From Bostrychus sinensis (lineage: Eukaryota > Chordata > Actinopteri > Gobiiformes > Eleotridae), in assembly GCA_020698575.1 (NCBI GenBank), contig CM036244.1:26623534-26687533 (forward strand): 64,000 nt of DNA, in the 5' to 3' direction. This document shows, piece by piece, positions 35,118 through 46,510 of the stretch. Position 1 is the first letter of the stretch. Each line of letters begins with the position of its first letter. The notes below the pieces were generated by a model. That model was given only the letters and a program-made list of their open reading frames with translations. It made no database searches and was not told the origin of the DNA. Position numbers and translations under genes: made by a program.

Positions 35118-36524
35118 CTAAAATTTGTATTGTCTCAGCTGGTATTCAGCAACAAATGAGACAGTAAAATACACCTGAGTCACCACCACAAAAGTGTTAA
35201 ATTTCCCTACATTATTGTACTCCACATACCCCTTGTCAAAACTCATCTTGACTCCTGTTTGGTGTATCCCTTAGTGTTCGCCTTGTTACCCCTACCTCTA
35301 CCCAGTTCCAGTCTGTCCAGGCTGTGAGCAATTACAGAGTGTTTATCAGTGTTTCCTGCTCTCATTAGATCCGTCTGTTGGTCTGGGCCTCGGACAGCTG
35401 AGTCTGTGGGCCACTTCCACTTTGCAGAGGATGCATGCGTGCTGCCTGTGTGCGTGCAAAGCATTTAGTCAGAGAGGAGATGAAGTGAAACATCATAGAG
35501 CTGGCACTGGCCTGAGCATCTGAAAGCCATTACAATGTGGAGTTCTTTCCCCTCCTTTTTCTCTGGCCTGTTCTTTACTGAAGCATTGCCCTCCTCTCCA
35601 GTCCCCCAGTTCGACTTGTGTTGTGAATGAGTTCTGAATGAGTCTCTAGTCTCAGACAGACAGTTCATGGGTTGAATGGTGTTTGGATTTGCATTCCTTG
35701 GCCTTCATACTCAAACCTGCCTATGCCCTTAAGAAAGCTTTGTTATTATGATGCTGTAAAATAAAGAACAAAGACAACAAAGAAGTGATTGTCGGTGAAG
35801 TCGGCACTGGCATTGGCCTTTATCAATTTATGTGTTCATCCAACAAACCAACTCAAGTGATTACACGCTCCTTTGTAGAGTAAATGAAGATTGTTGCTAT
35901 ACACTTAAACAGGCATAGACAAGTGTTCTTTCCGACTTTTCTATGCCAAAGCAGCAACAGCAGGAAGGCAGAGTCAACATGATTTCCTGGCTGTGGCCTA
36001 GATAGGTCTGAGCCTTGTGTTATCTGGCCATCAGAGGCACTCAGCTTCAACCTGAATATCTGCACAAGAGAGCAGGAAATGGCCTTTGTGTTGTTGGCCA
36101 ATTGAGCCTGTAGCGAGGAAGTATACACTGTTGTTCTGATGTCGGGACACTGCCTGTTGGTGCAGCAGCATTATTACACAGAAGAAGATAGAAAAAGGTC
36201 CTACACTCTGAGACATAATCAGTTTATGGGCAATAACTCCTACTTTACCGGGCACTAAAGGATTATAATCCTTGTGTGGTTCAGGCTGTGGGGAGCACAG
36301 GCGGTTATCTTGTCATCTTGTTGCTTTGTTTTCTTTTTTCAGCCATTCCTCTACTCTGTATTTTAACTTATTTTCATTTTGTTGTATAGCGTTGAAAAAT
36401 AAATATATAGAGAAAACCAAGGTTTATTACATTTGAAAGAGATGTTTTTGTCAGCGTTCTTTATTAGTTTGTTTGCAAGATACACACACATGCACACAAA
36501 AGTTATAAATAATATATTCATATA
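35118..36524. other. Unique non-coding DNA
   Basis: Nothing recognisable across 1.4 kb. Confidence 0.4.
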
Positions 36525-37430
36525 CTGATCCATTTTCCAGGAAAGGTCAGCAATGGGCCAAGGATGAAATGATTAGTTGAAGATTTGTAGAGATTTGAAC
36601 ACCGTCTGGATCAAGGAATTTTTTAAAGGGGGTATATTGTTATGTATATTGTTTGTGTTTTGCTTTATTCACACCTGTTTGCATAATCCTCTATTCTTTT
36701 GCACGGCTGTTCTGAGGTCTCAAAATTCTTGGTTCCCCCGAGCCCCCACCTCTCCCACAAACCTCGGCCCACTCCAGGAATTACCAAGCTGTTTACATCC
36801 AGTTTGCTTTTATTTATTTATCTAAAAAATGCTGTACAGCTCTGTTTCCACTGATTCCTCACAGCTATTTTTCATTTTGTATTAAAATGGCATTATACAA
36901 AAACTTAAAGGATGTAAAGTACTCTTTCTGTTGGATTGCGTTCAAAAGACAGTGCTGCACTCTGCTGCCCTCTGCTGGTCTCTTCACCTGTTTATTTATG
37001 GCACCAGTAGAGTACTTATTTAAAAGGTTTTCCTTTAGCCAGATAATGTTTATAAAGGTTGTAAATGCTGTTCTAGAGCTTACCAAGATTGGTTTAAAAT
37101 TACTATTAAAAGCATAATATAGCCCCTTTAAAGGATTCTGTACCATTACGAGATGATAAGCCTTGATACTAACCCCAGACACAAGGGTCAATATCAAATG
37201 CTTAGTGTTTGTTATTGACCAGATCACTGTGTGGATCCTGGTATTTTTTTAGTGGATTTTTAACCATTTTGCGATATGGTATTAAGACTTGTGTCTCAAT
37301 GGATAGAGCACTTATCCCTGAACACGTAGACGCCAGGTACCCCAGGTCTGGGTACTATCTCCATACCATTGCAAGAAAGGCCCAACGCCTTGGTGGCGGT
37401 CTGTGCTCTCTAACTGCTTCTAGTTGATTA
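36525..37430 (+). repeat. Family A composite repeat, copy 9, longest, with nested insertion
   Basis: The first part (36525-36626) holds 'ttttccaggaaaggtcagcaatgggccaagg' and 'tctggatcaaggaattttttaa'. The second (37128-37430) holds 'aaaggattctgtaccattacgag', 'gatactaaccccagacacaaggg', 'gtgtctcaatggatagagcacttatccctgaac', and 'ccaacgccttggtggcggtctgtgctctctaactgcttctag'. Together they give the fullest view of the family. The tRNA-like module sits between two copies of an 'accattgcgagataggccc'-like block. The gap is the TTAA element below. Confidence 0.8.
36627..37127. mobile_element. TTAA-flanked MITE (piggyBac type) nested in family A
   Basis: Ends are 'agggggtatattgttatg' and, complemented, 'aggggctatattatg'. 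TTAA precedes (36623-36626) and follows (37128-37131). Removing 501 bp plus one TTAA restores 'gaattttttaaaggattctg', which closely matches the uninterrupted copy at 29850-29870. The interior is AT-rich with no transposase frame that I recognise. Confidence 0.9.
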
Positions 37431-38484
37431 ATTATGCCGCTGGTGATGCATAAACACATAGCCTGTACACGGACCGGGAGCAAGTCTCATAGACACTCAG
37501 TACATGGAGTATAGCCTCAGGAGAAGCAGTGCCTCCAGCGGGAAGCATCTACAGAGACAAGGCACTTAAGGACCCACACAGGCTTTTAACACAGCCCCTT
37601 AGGATGGAACCACTGAGCAAGGCACAGATCTAAAGAAAACATATCATCAAATAACATGCACTGTGGGGAGGAAGAATTACACTAAGATAATGGTCCAAAA
37701 ATGGAGCATAAAAAGCGATTTCTTCCTTTTTGCACATGCTGCTGATAAGGCCAAGCGGAAACAATGTTCTTTAACCTCACATCTTTCCACTCTGTTGGGC
37801 CTGATGCGAGTGCTTCTGATATAATCACATTGTGTGCTGTGTTTAATTGTGTAAATGGAGATTCAAAGGATCTCAGAATAACCTTGTAACCTCGGGCTAG
37901 TGCATTACAGTCATTAACACATTATCACCACAGCACTGCACTGTGCCTTGTTCAAGTCTCCTGCTGCTGTCTAATGCAAACCAGCCACGTACTCTGTCAT
38001 AGTTGCTTGGATATACTGCTTCAAGCTTTCGCAGCTCTGTTGTTTGGGCACGGTCATGGCTATGGGGGGCAAAGCTGTGCGTAGGCTTGAGTGTGACGTG
38101 AGCAGACAGGCAACTTGTCACTGAGCATTACAGGCCTTCACACTCCTCCCCAGGAACATGAGGAGAGCAAAACGGATGTTGAGAAAAAGGCAACTAAAAG
38201 ATCAAGGTGGTTTTCAGCAGGCTCACACACTAAAACTAAAGCTAACACACCCCTGAAAAAAGAGTTAAATATACTTTTTTCCTGTCATGACAATAATCAG
38301 CCCATTTCAGTACTCTTTACTGAGTCTTGCCTCCCCAGCTCATCTTTGCATAATGTATTGAAACCATAATGTATTGCAGTGTACAGTATTTTTAACACTG
38401 CAGTTGAATCTGTCTTTTCCTAATGATTTATTTACAGCATACTTTGTCATAGAACTTCTGAATGATGTAAACATATAATTAGAA
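37431..38484. other. Unique non-coding DNA
   Basis: Nothing supportable. An 84-codon frame at 38115 has no splice context. Confidence 0.4.
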
Positions 38485-38735
38485 TTTTTTATGTTTGTTT
38501 GACTGTTGGCAAAATTATTCAAAGTAATTGTCAGATAGAGAGATCCAGTTGGCACAAAGATTCTTTTTACAGCTACAGTCAGTAAAGGAACAAAGGATTA
38601 CTTTTTGCTGTGGACTGGGATCCCCATGTGAACATTTACCCCTGAACTAGAACATTCCTGTTTTGAGCCCTGGTCTGGTCATTGCAAGATAGGGCTAATG
38701 CCTTGGCAGAGGTCTGAACTTTCCACGTCAGTATC
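38485..38735 (+). repeat. Family A composite repeat, copy 10
   Basis: 'Gtttgtttgactgttggcaaaattattcaaagtaat' opens it. 'Gtgaacatttacccctgaactagaacattcctgttttgagccctggtctgg' is the tRNA-like module (38631-38680). 'Cattgcaagatagggctaatgccttggcagaggtctgaac' closes it. Confidence 0.7.
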
Positions 38736-39990
38736 AATATTCTTGGATAAACAACTTCCTTATACGATCTACTGTCTTGTTACAGAAGGTCTGCCTCTGT
38801 TGACATTGAGAGCTGCCCTAAATCTTGTGGGACACGTCAAAGGTGACATAATTATATACACCACAGCTCAGTGTGTATGGCTCCTCATGCATCTAAGGGA
38901 CTGGCAGTATGTAAACATTGTCTGGGTGGCCTGGTCCCTGCGTACACTGTGGCCTTATTAGTCCTTTACTTTTGAAGGACCACTTCATTATCTAAGCTCA
39001 AGCCCCCCTGCTGAAACTTCTGGCTACTGCTGTTGTGCTGACCTAGATTGACCTAACTTTTTATTATACTATTATAGTAAAATTCCTTATATTATTGTGA
39101 AGTATAACAGGGGCCTTGCATGTTCTCTTCTTAGGTTTGTGAAGATACTGCTATGGCCAAAAATGGAAATTAAATCTGTCAATGCATGATTTATGGGTGA
39201 ATGCGTGCTTTAATATGTGTATTGCAAGGAAGAGCATCTGGTCATCATACCGCACCTGTGCCAAAGACACACAGATAACTTTTGTCCTATTTCTAAGTTT
39301 CATACGGATGTGAAAAAGATGAATTTTGACACTGACAAACTGCAATTGACGGAGCATTTTAAGGCGTTTGTTGAGCCGTCAGAGTTTATTTAGCTCTTGG
39401 GAATGGTTTGCTTTTGGGGTCAGCCTGACATCAGCGCCCACTGTCTGTAGAAATAATAAAGCAGACAGTGTTACTTTACCAAGGGCACCGAAAGACTAGA
39501 TTGAAATAGATATAGAAGCAGGTTAAACAAGGTCAGAATGAAAGCGCTCAACAGTGCATAACCGAAAGAAAAGGGAGAACACAGAGGTTGAGCAAAGGGG
39601 CAAGAAAGAGGAAAAACCTTGCAGAAAGGAAGATGAAAGAGGGGAGATGAAAATAAAGAAGCAACAAGAGCAAGTGAAAGGGGAGTAGTGTAGTGGGGCA
39701 GGGGCAGAAAGGGAGGTGAGTCCAGTCAGAATCTGCCGCCACCACTTCACCACTAAACACAGCCGAAGCCCATCTGAGGAGATCTACTGTCAACGATCCA
39801 ACCAACGCGTATTCAGCTGGGGGAAGATTGTGAGACAAACTTGAGCATGCTTAGAGGCTCGCAGTCAGACGAGGAGTGAGGAAGAGCCAGGAGCAGTAAC
39901 ATTTTAGAGCACTGCATGTTAACGCGAGGTATTTAGGAAAGACGTTCTTTTCGGCACACACCATATCAGGTAGTCACTGAGTTGGGGAGG
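38736..39990. other. Non-coding DNA, possible 5' UTR and promoter at the right
   Basis: 39540-39720 is purine-rich on this strand. 39730-39990 is less AT-rich and, if the exon at 39991 is real, would be its 5' UTR and promoter. I see no convincing TATA box ('aggtatttagg' at 39927 is weak). Confidence 0.35.
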
Positions 39991-40038
39991 ATGATCAAGT
40001 CCAGCTGGTTCTATGTGAAGTTCAAATACAATGATAAG
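39991..40038 (+). CDS. Putative alternative first coding exon
   Basis: ATG at 39991 (context 'gggaggATGa', with purine at -3) opens 16 codons reading MIKSSWFYVKFKYNDK, and the last AAG is followed directly by GTAAGTCT, a strong donor (40039). The short peptide has an even aromatic/basic pattern that looks designed rather than random. A short N-terminal exon on its own promoter is a common arrangement in large vertebrate genes. I do not recognise the protein. No acceptor-bounded partner exon is visible downstream within the window. It may belong to the same transcript set as the exons at 12938 and 21484. Confidence 0.4.
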
Positions 40039-41114
40039 GTAAGTCTACAGTGGCTTTTAGAAAGTCTACCCTTAAATATTTTTAAAGATTTTAAAGGTGG
40101 TAAAGATAGTACCAAAGTCATAGAGTGCAAGTATGCAGTATGTAGTATGCAAGTGTTAGGCTTAGAATCTATTAAAAGTTATGTTTAAGTTGTCACTGAA
40201 TTTTAACTGTTTAAGGATCTTGCTTTATTGTTGGCTGGGACTTACAAGTGCACTATACCTAAATGATTCTTGCATTTTTACATTAAATATGATTGTTAGG
40301 CGTTGAGACAGTAAACCAGGTGTCATCACAATGACAGTATAGTTCGTCAGTTGTCTGGACTCTTTGTAATGCAGTTTGTTGATGCCTGGTTTTGGTGATA
40401 ACCTTTTATGCTGATCAAGTTCTCTTTTTAGCATCAAGTGTCTTTGCTGCAGAATCAATACAGCTATCTCATTACTTAAAACACTGATGAGAAAGAGAGA
40501 GATGGTTACTGAGGTTGTTGCCTTTTTCAAACATTCATACATTTCAAGCATTAAGTTAACTGGCAGGAAAAGGAATAGGAAGCATCTGTTTGTGCCTGAG
40601 GTGCCCTGTCTCCATCTGTTCTGCCATTTTGATCTTCTATAGTCTTAAGGTGGCAGTGGTACAACATGGCTGGTCTTTTTAAAAGTTGACATATTATGTG
40701 TATTTATATAAAAAAAAATTCTATAATTGAGGAGCATTTGACTGGGTTCCTGCCTGTCTGAACTGTGGGGTGAAAAGGACACGGGGCGAGGTGCATTCAG
40801 GGTCAAGCACCTCAAGTCATCTGGGGAAAGGGTAATTGCTACCGTTGTGTGTGGGCTCATGTCTGAAGTGAGAGCATGACAGAGGTGGATTAAGTTCCCC
40901 TTAGTCTGAGTGGAAAGTGAATGCAGCAGTGTAGTCCACTTCTGAGTGTCCCCTAAACCTGTGCCACATTTAATTTAACTGAACCTAACTTGGAAAATGT
41001 GGAATTTCTAACCTTATGGGCTAATCACATTGTTGCGTACAATCCATCTTAAACGAAAAGGATCAAAAATATATAAGTTCACTCACTAAAAAAAACCCAA
41101 AATGATTAGCTTTA
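40039..41114. other. Unique non-coding DNA
   Basis: Nothing recognisable. It would be intron if the exon at 39991 is real. Confidence 0.4.
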
Positions 41115-41215
41115 GTAGATTTTTTTATTATTGCGAGGTTGGTGTCTCACTGGAAAGAGCATTTACCCATAATTAGAAGATCTTTGAGTTTGAGTCAAGG
41201 TAGGTGCACTTTGCA
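41115..41215 (+). repeat. Family A composite repeat, copy 11
   Basis: 'Attattgcgaggttggtgtctcactggaaagagcatttacccataattagaagatctttgagtttgagtcaaggtaggtgcact' covers the junction block and tRNA-like module. Confidence 0.65.
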
Positions 41216-44049
41216 ATTTTGTGTTTTTCAACATTTATATACCTCTCTTTCTTTATAGCCTTTCTGAAAAACGTGTCTAAAACTTTTGCACAGTACTGTA
41301 ATTTTTGCCTTGACTGACTACTGTGATTGCACTGCTGATAGGTTAGCTCTTTATTGAGCCATATGGAAGTAATTAAAATGTCGTCTATTGTAGAAAAGTG
41401 AGTGCTACTACTAAGTTTGACAGTTTGCAAACATGGCTAAATTACAGATGTTACAGAGCTTTTATCTTCTGGACCACAACTGAACATAAGTTGCCTTGTT
41501 GTCTATGAATGGCACACAGTACTTGACTGTAATGTGCATAATTAACATAAGTAGTAAGTTTTATGCCACTAAATGCCGTTGTGAGAAGTGGCTCTTCAGT
41601 GTCTGTTATGTTAGACCTGATGGAGGAGGCGAACTTAGTAGAATTGTGTAAAAATGCTGGAGATTTTCTGTCTCTCATGAGTTGGTAGGTTGAATGAGGG
41701 GATAGTCTATAATCATTATGATCACCAACCCAGTAAAATAAAGGTGGTCATTAGTAGAGGCTAGTTCAGTCTCTTGTGTAGTTTGTTGTCTGAACATTTT
41801 GATGTGGGAGGCTCTTGGGTGGTTCTCGCTATTCCAAAACATAAATTCAAAGAGGACATTCAGGACAGCCCAAATTGTAATAGGTTGCACTGAGTAGTTG
41901 AGACATAATTTTGACTTGCCTGACTATAAAGTAGTATTCTATATTATGTTTCTGCCAGTTACAAAAGCCCATTTTTTTGTTTGAGCATTATGTTCATTAA
42001 AATTAGTCATTTTGATTTATTTAAGTGTTAAAAGGTAGTGTATTAAGAGGCTTTTGGATGTTTTAACCTTGGTAATGTCTGTAGTAAATCAGCCTTTTTA
42101 AGCTCTTTCTTCCTCAAAAACGCACTTACTTTTCAAAGACATTGAAATTCTCAGAGTGCTCCACAGCTTGCTGAAGGGATTATGGCTAAATCCTTGCAAA
42201 CTCCAGATGTTTTCCCAGGCAGTGCGCTGTGAAGAAACATTCACCATCCCCTGTAAACATCTGTCAGACAAAAGCTTCTGTCACCGATGAGACAACACAG
42301 GCTTATAGGAGCCTAGTCCAATTTTACCCTGTTCACTTATGGGTAGCTAAGTGGCGTTGGCCGATTCTAAGCCTGGCAGAGTGAAAATGTCTATGAAGGC
42401 ATAATAACATCTTTGGACTTGGACTGAGAATGATGAAATACTCTTTGTACAACCTTAGTTTGACGCTATCTAAAATGTAACTACAACAGAATGTAATAAT
42501 TGTCATATCTCATAAAACCATACTGTATGCAACTCAGAATAGAACTTAAACAAGATTACAGATTACATTTTATAATTTCATTTGTTTAAAAAATTAGTCT
42601 GCTTGCCTCGTATACACAGCAGCTTTCACACAAACCGAAAAAGGAAAAAAAGGAATGGAAATGGAATGTAAATGGAATAACCATAAGAGCCAACTAACCC
42701 AGTGTTTATCTATGAATGCACTCGTAAATTTCCTTGAAACATACAGTAGTAGCTGTTACCATACAAGCCTTATGGATTTATTTAGATGATCATTTTTCTT
42801 AATATAGTTATTTTATCTTTTCATTTAGATGAATATTAACAATATTTTAGATAAACTTATTACAGACATAAAGCAGTAGCATATTTTGTCAATAAAAATG
42901 TCCATATGTTTCAAAATAGAATAATTCATGTTCTTAATTTGTTTTTTGCACAACAAGTATCAATTAGAGCACCGTTAAAAGGCCGGACTGATAAGCAGTG
43001 TCAATAAGAGTACTAATACCGTTAAAATCTGAACTAATTAATACAAATTACTCATTACTAAATACTAATTACTCCAGCTCCTGGAAGTCAAACTTGTATC
43101 AACTGGAACCAAATTCTTTGTTTAGAATAGAAACCATCAAAAGCTACCATCAAAGTCAAAACGAGCTGTTAATTTTCTTGAAAGGGTAAAGGCCTAAGTT
43201 ATGTTTATTGCTTTCTGTTTATTTACATTTTATACAGTGTACCAAAGTTTTTGGAAGTAGGTATGCATGTGTTGTTAGTATACAATAAGTGGCAGTTGTT
43301 GCAGGGTTCGGAGCCCAGCCAGAGTCATGCCCCTGATGTGTTTGTGTTAATTTGGTTGATGCAAACACAGAAGGGCCTGCCTGTGTGCTTCTCAGAGGGT
43401 ACAGAGGGGAGAGACCAGGGTCTGGATCAGTGAACAATGCTGGGCCACAGGGACAGAGGCAGAGAGAGCGAGCCCTCAGTGGAACCACCAGGGATAGGGT
43501 TGACAGATGGACTGAGCCAATGGCTGCATGTCCACTCAACTGGAACTATGACTTTTATCCACTCAGGCGAGAACCTTTTGACTCTAATCCTTATCTCCAT
43601 CACATAACAACCTGAAGGAAACTAATACCCTTAATTCCACTAGTTAGGATTTGTTCACTTTTTTTAGTTCAACTCATAGCAAAAGTAACTATTTAGTTTG
43701 TATTGCTTATAAGAGATTCACTTAGCTATGATCAGATTGTCCAAGAGAATGTACTGTGTTAGCCACACCAAACTTACAGTATAAAGCATACAGTAACTTG
43801 AAGTCCAGCAGTCTATCTCTCTGTTCTCCTTATGTTATTGTGGTATTCTCTGGGCCCTTGGACTTCCAGCCACCATCCAAAGATGTGTGTGAACTGGTAA
43901 ATCATAAACAACTCATGGTCGTTTGTCTCAAAGTTTCAGCCCTTAACTAACTGGCCATTTTGCAGGGTGTACAAATGGATATAATGTAAGTAGATGAAAT
44001 GCTTATATGTCATTATGGTTATACAGAAGCTGTTACGGAATGTGCCAAG
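41216..44049. other. 2.8 kb of unique AT-rich DNA
   Basis: No exon or repeat boundary supported. A short 'aatgg'-rich run at 42650-42685 is the only simple repeat. 43250-43620 has open frames on both strands without splice sites. Confidence 0.4.
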
Positions 44050-44556
44050 TAGGGCTGCACAGTATATTGTAAAATTATCGTTTCGCAATATCAACAAATG
44101 CAATCTCTATTTTAAGAAAGTAAATATATCACAATAATGTTATGGTCCTCCATCTGACAGAAATTTATACTGTTAATCATTGTCCTATCAGAGCCTTAAA
44201 TAAAAATGTGTTGTAACAAAATTAAAATGTTAAATAATGCAATATGCAGTAATAAAAAGTTCAGATTTTGTGGTGATTTAGTGGTTTAGTCTTTGAGTTT
44301 TGATTTTGACTAGTATAAGAGGTAAGATAAGATAAATCTTTATTCTCTTTCTCCAGCTGAGACAGAAATTTGTCTTTCACAAAGCTTCAGTGCATTCACA
44401 ATCCACATACAGCATACAGAGACTTATATTTCTGTTTTAGTTTAATTGAACTTACTATGTCAAAAGAGTATATCATAATATTCATATTGTTATGGCAATA
44501 TTCAACATACAGTAATTATTGCATATTGCATGTATTTCTCACACAGTGCAGCCCTA
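44050..44556. mobile_element. hAT MITE, 507 bp
   Basis: Ends are 'tagggctgcacagtat' and, complemented, 'tagggctgcactgtg'. Flanking octamers GTGCCAAG and GTGTTGAG match at 5 of 8 bases, so any duplication has decayed. The interior is AT-rich. A fragment of another repeat, with 'aagataagataaatctttattctc' and 'gaaatttgtctttcacaaagcttcagtg' (44318-44400), resembles the end of a GATAA-tailed teleost retroposon and is probably nested. A related copy is at 48924. Confidence 0.8.
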
Positions 44557-45719
44557 GTGTTGAGCAAAACTAATACTATTGTGGTAGAACATTGATTCAC
44601 AATAATTCAAATGTAACACCTGGACAGTATTGTCCACTGATACAGGCTTTCTGAGGCAACTGCAGTGGAATGGAGATATACAGTAGTTTGACTACAATCT
44701 TTAGAAAGACACAGAAAGACACAGAATACTCAGTACTGCATGATAGCAAGGTTGACTTTAATTATAAGTAGAGAAAAACTATTGCACTATTGTAACCCTC
44801 ATCTTCTCCTTAAAGTAATTTCTCCAGAGTCATTAGCCCCGGTTACTTTCCCAGTGGAATGCCAGCCCCAGCCTGCCGTCTGCTGCTCACTGTGGCCCAG
44901 CTCTGGTTTCCATACACTGCATGACTGGGCACTTGGCTGGTTCCCATAGTTAAACTATTGTAGCAACATGGCTGACACTACTCTGCTGAAAAACCTCTGT
45001 TGATTACAGACTGCAAACCGAACTTCAAGTAACAAAGATTTATAACTACAACACTTTACACACATTTTACTATTTCATGAAAAATAATAAACATTACCAC
45101 TTTGGACAAGACAACAAAAGGCATGGAAGAGGAACATTTCCAGAAACCATTGTCTTTGAGCACAGTTCACACAAATTTTGTTACAGCTGTGTCATGTAAT
45201 TAAGTAGTCATACAGTATGTGAACAAAATCAATGTCATATGTGCACATGAGCTCTTAAAGTAGAAAATGTTTCTATGGTCAGATGAAACAGTACCAGCTC
45301 TGGGCTAACATAAATGAAAAAAAGTGGACATTTTTGAGTAAAACTTTTACCCAATGGGAAGAAGTGGAGTGTGATGGAGAGCGGGCCAGAGGAAAGTGCA
45401 TATCAAAGAGAAGCAGCCATCTGCCAGCAAAGGCCTCAAACAGCTGGTGGAGGAGATGCAAGATGTCTGAACAAAGACTGACAAGATGGAAGATGACAGG
45501 AAGCAGATTTCCCTCCTTTTTAGCCCTCCTGCAGGAGAAGAGGTTGACCATGGAGGTGCTCTGAAGTCTGCACAGCTCCAGATGCTAGCTCCGCTCTCCT
45601 CCCTCTGTTCCCTTCTTCTGTTGCATCCATTTAAGAGACCTTTTTTATTTTTTATTATCAGGGGAGTGCAGTCTACATGTTCTCTCTTTGTGACTGTGGG
45701 CTCTCTCTGGCTGGCAGGT
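44557..45719. other. Non-coding DNA, partly open in several frames
   Basis: 45283-45757 is open on both strands (93-136 codons) and its composition is more balanced than the flanks. One plus frame reads KGLKQLVEEMQDV before a stop and could be a decayed gene or retroelement piece. I cannot identify it. 44557-45250 holds nothing. Confidence 0.3.
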
Positions 45720-45895
45720 GGGTGGTAAATTGGTGACTGTAAAAATGCCCATAGCAAATGAATGTCAGCGTGAATGGCTGTCTGTGGATGTCACTCTGTC
45801 AGCCCTGTGACTAACTGGACACTATTCAGGGTGTACCCTGCCTAAGGCCCATGAATGCCAAGCTAGACCAGCTGAAGATGAATGGATGAATGTGG
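45720..45895 (+). repeat. 3' tail of an L2-like LINE or a SINE sharing it
   Basis: 'Gtgaatggctgtctgtggatgtcac', 'gtcagccctgtgac', 'ggacactattcagggtgtaccctgcct' and the terminal 'gatgaatggatgaatg' are the ordered blocks of a very common teleost LINE/SINE tail. Only the 3' part is present. An inverted fragment of the same tail is at 49050-49235. Confidence 0.75.
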
Positions 45896-46510
45896 ACTGC
45901 TTAGAAGGCAGATGGTTTTGTGCCTTTTTGCCTTAAAACTATTTACATGCAACTATTAGCAAAATGACTCTAGACTGTGATATGTTTAATTAAGCAGCAT
46001 TCATTTGAAGTAGAATTTTGTTAAAGAAAATCCTAAGCTTTAAATATTAGATAGTGTAAATAATTTAGCTGTAGTAATTGACCTGCTGCAGCTTAAGCAG
46101 ATACACATCTCTGTGCTCATTTGCTCAGATAAATGGAGCAGGGTGATTCTTGTTAAGTGTGTTTTTAGGAAGTGAGCACAGGGCTTTATGTTAATTAGCA
46201 CTGCAGCGTAAGCCTTGTTACATCTCTGTTTTGCACACTCTATTCCCCTCTGTGCCTTTTCCTTTTGCGGTGTTAATTTGAACATAAAATGCAGCCTTGT
46301 TCTAAATAGGGCAATACAGCACAAGCCTTTCTGCAATTATTATTCTTTTCTGGCTTTTAGAGCTATGGAAGGACTAGAGGTTCTAGTTTTCACCCTTATG
46401 ATAGCAAGACATTATCTTCGCCCCCTCTAGTACACAGTGGATCAATGAGGTTATGCCCTTCTTAAAATTGAGAAAATAAGATACTCAAGAAGTAGCTGTC
46501 TAGATGGATA
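45896..46510. other. Unique non-coding DNA
   Basis: Nothing recognisable. Confidence 0.4.

Noticed and set aside
45265..45295. 'Ctatggtcagatgaaac' as a Tc1-like transposase piece (WSDE motif)
   Set aside because: Only about 17 bases fit and nothing upstream or downstream matches the transposase.
45283..45757. Frames open on both strands, with KGLKQLVEEMQDV in one
   Set aside because: The protein-like frame meets a stop at once and I cannot name a parent. The opposite 136-codon frame is low-complexity. Left as unexplained DNA.
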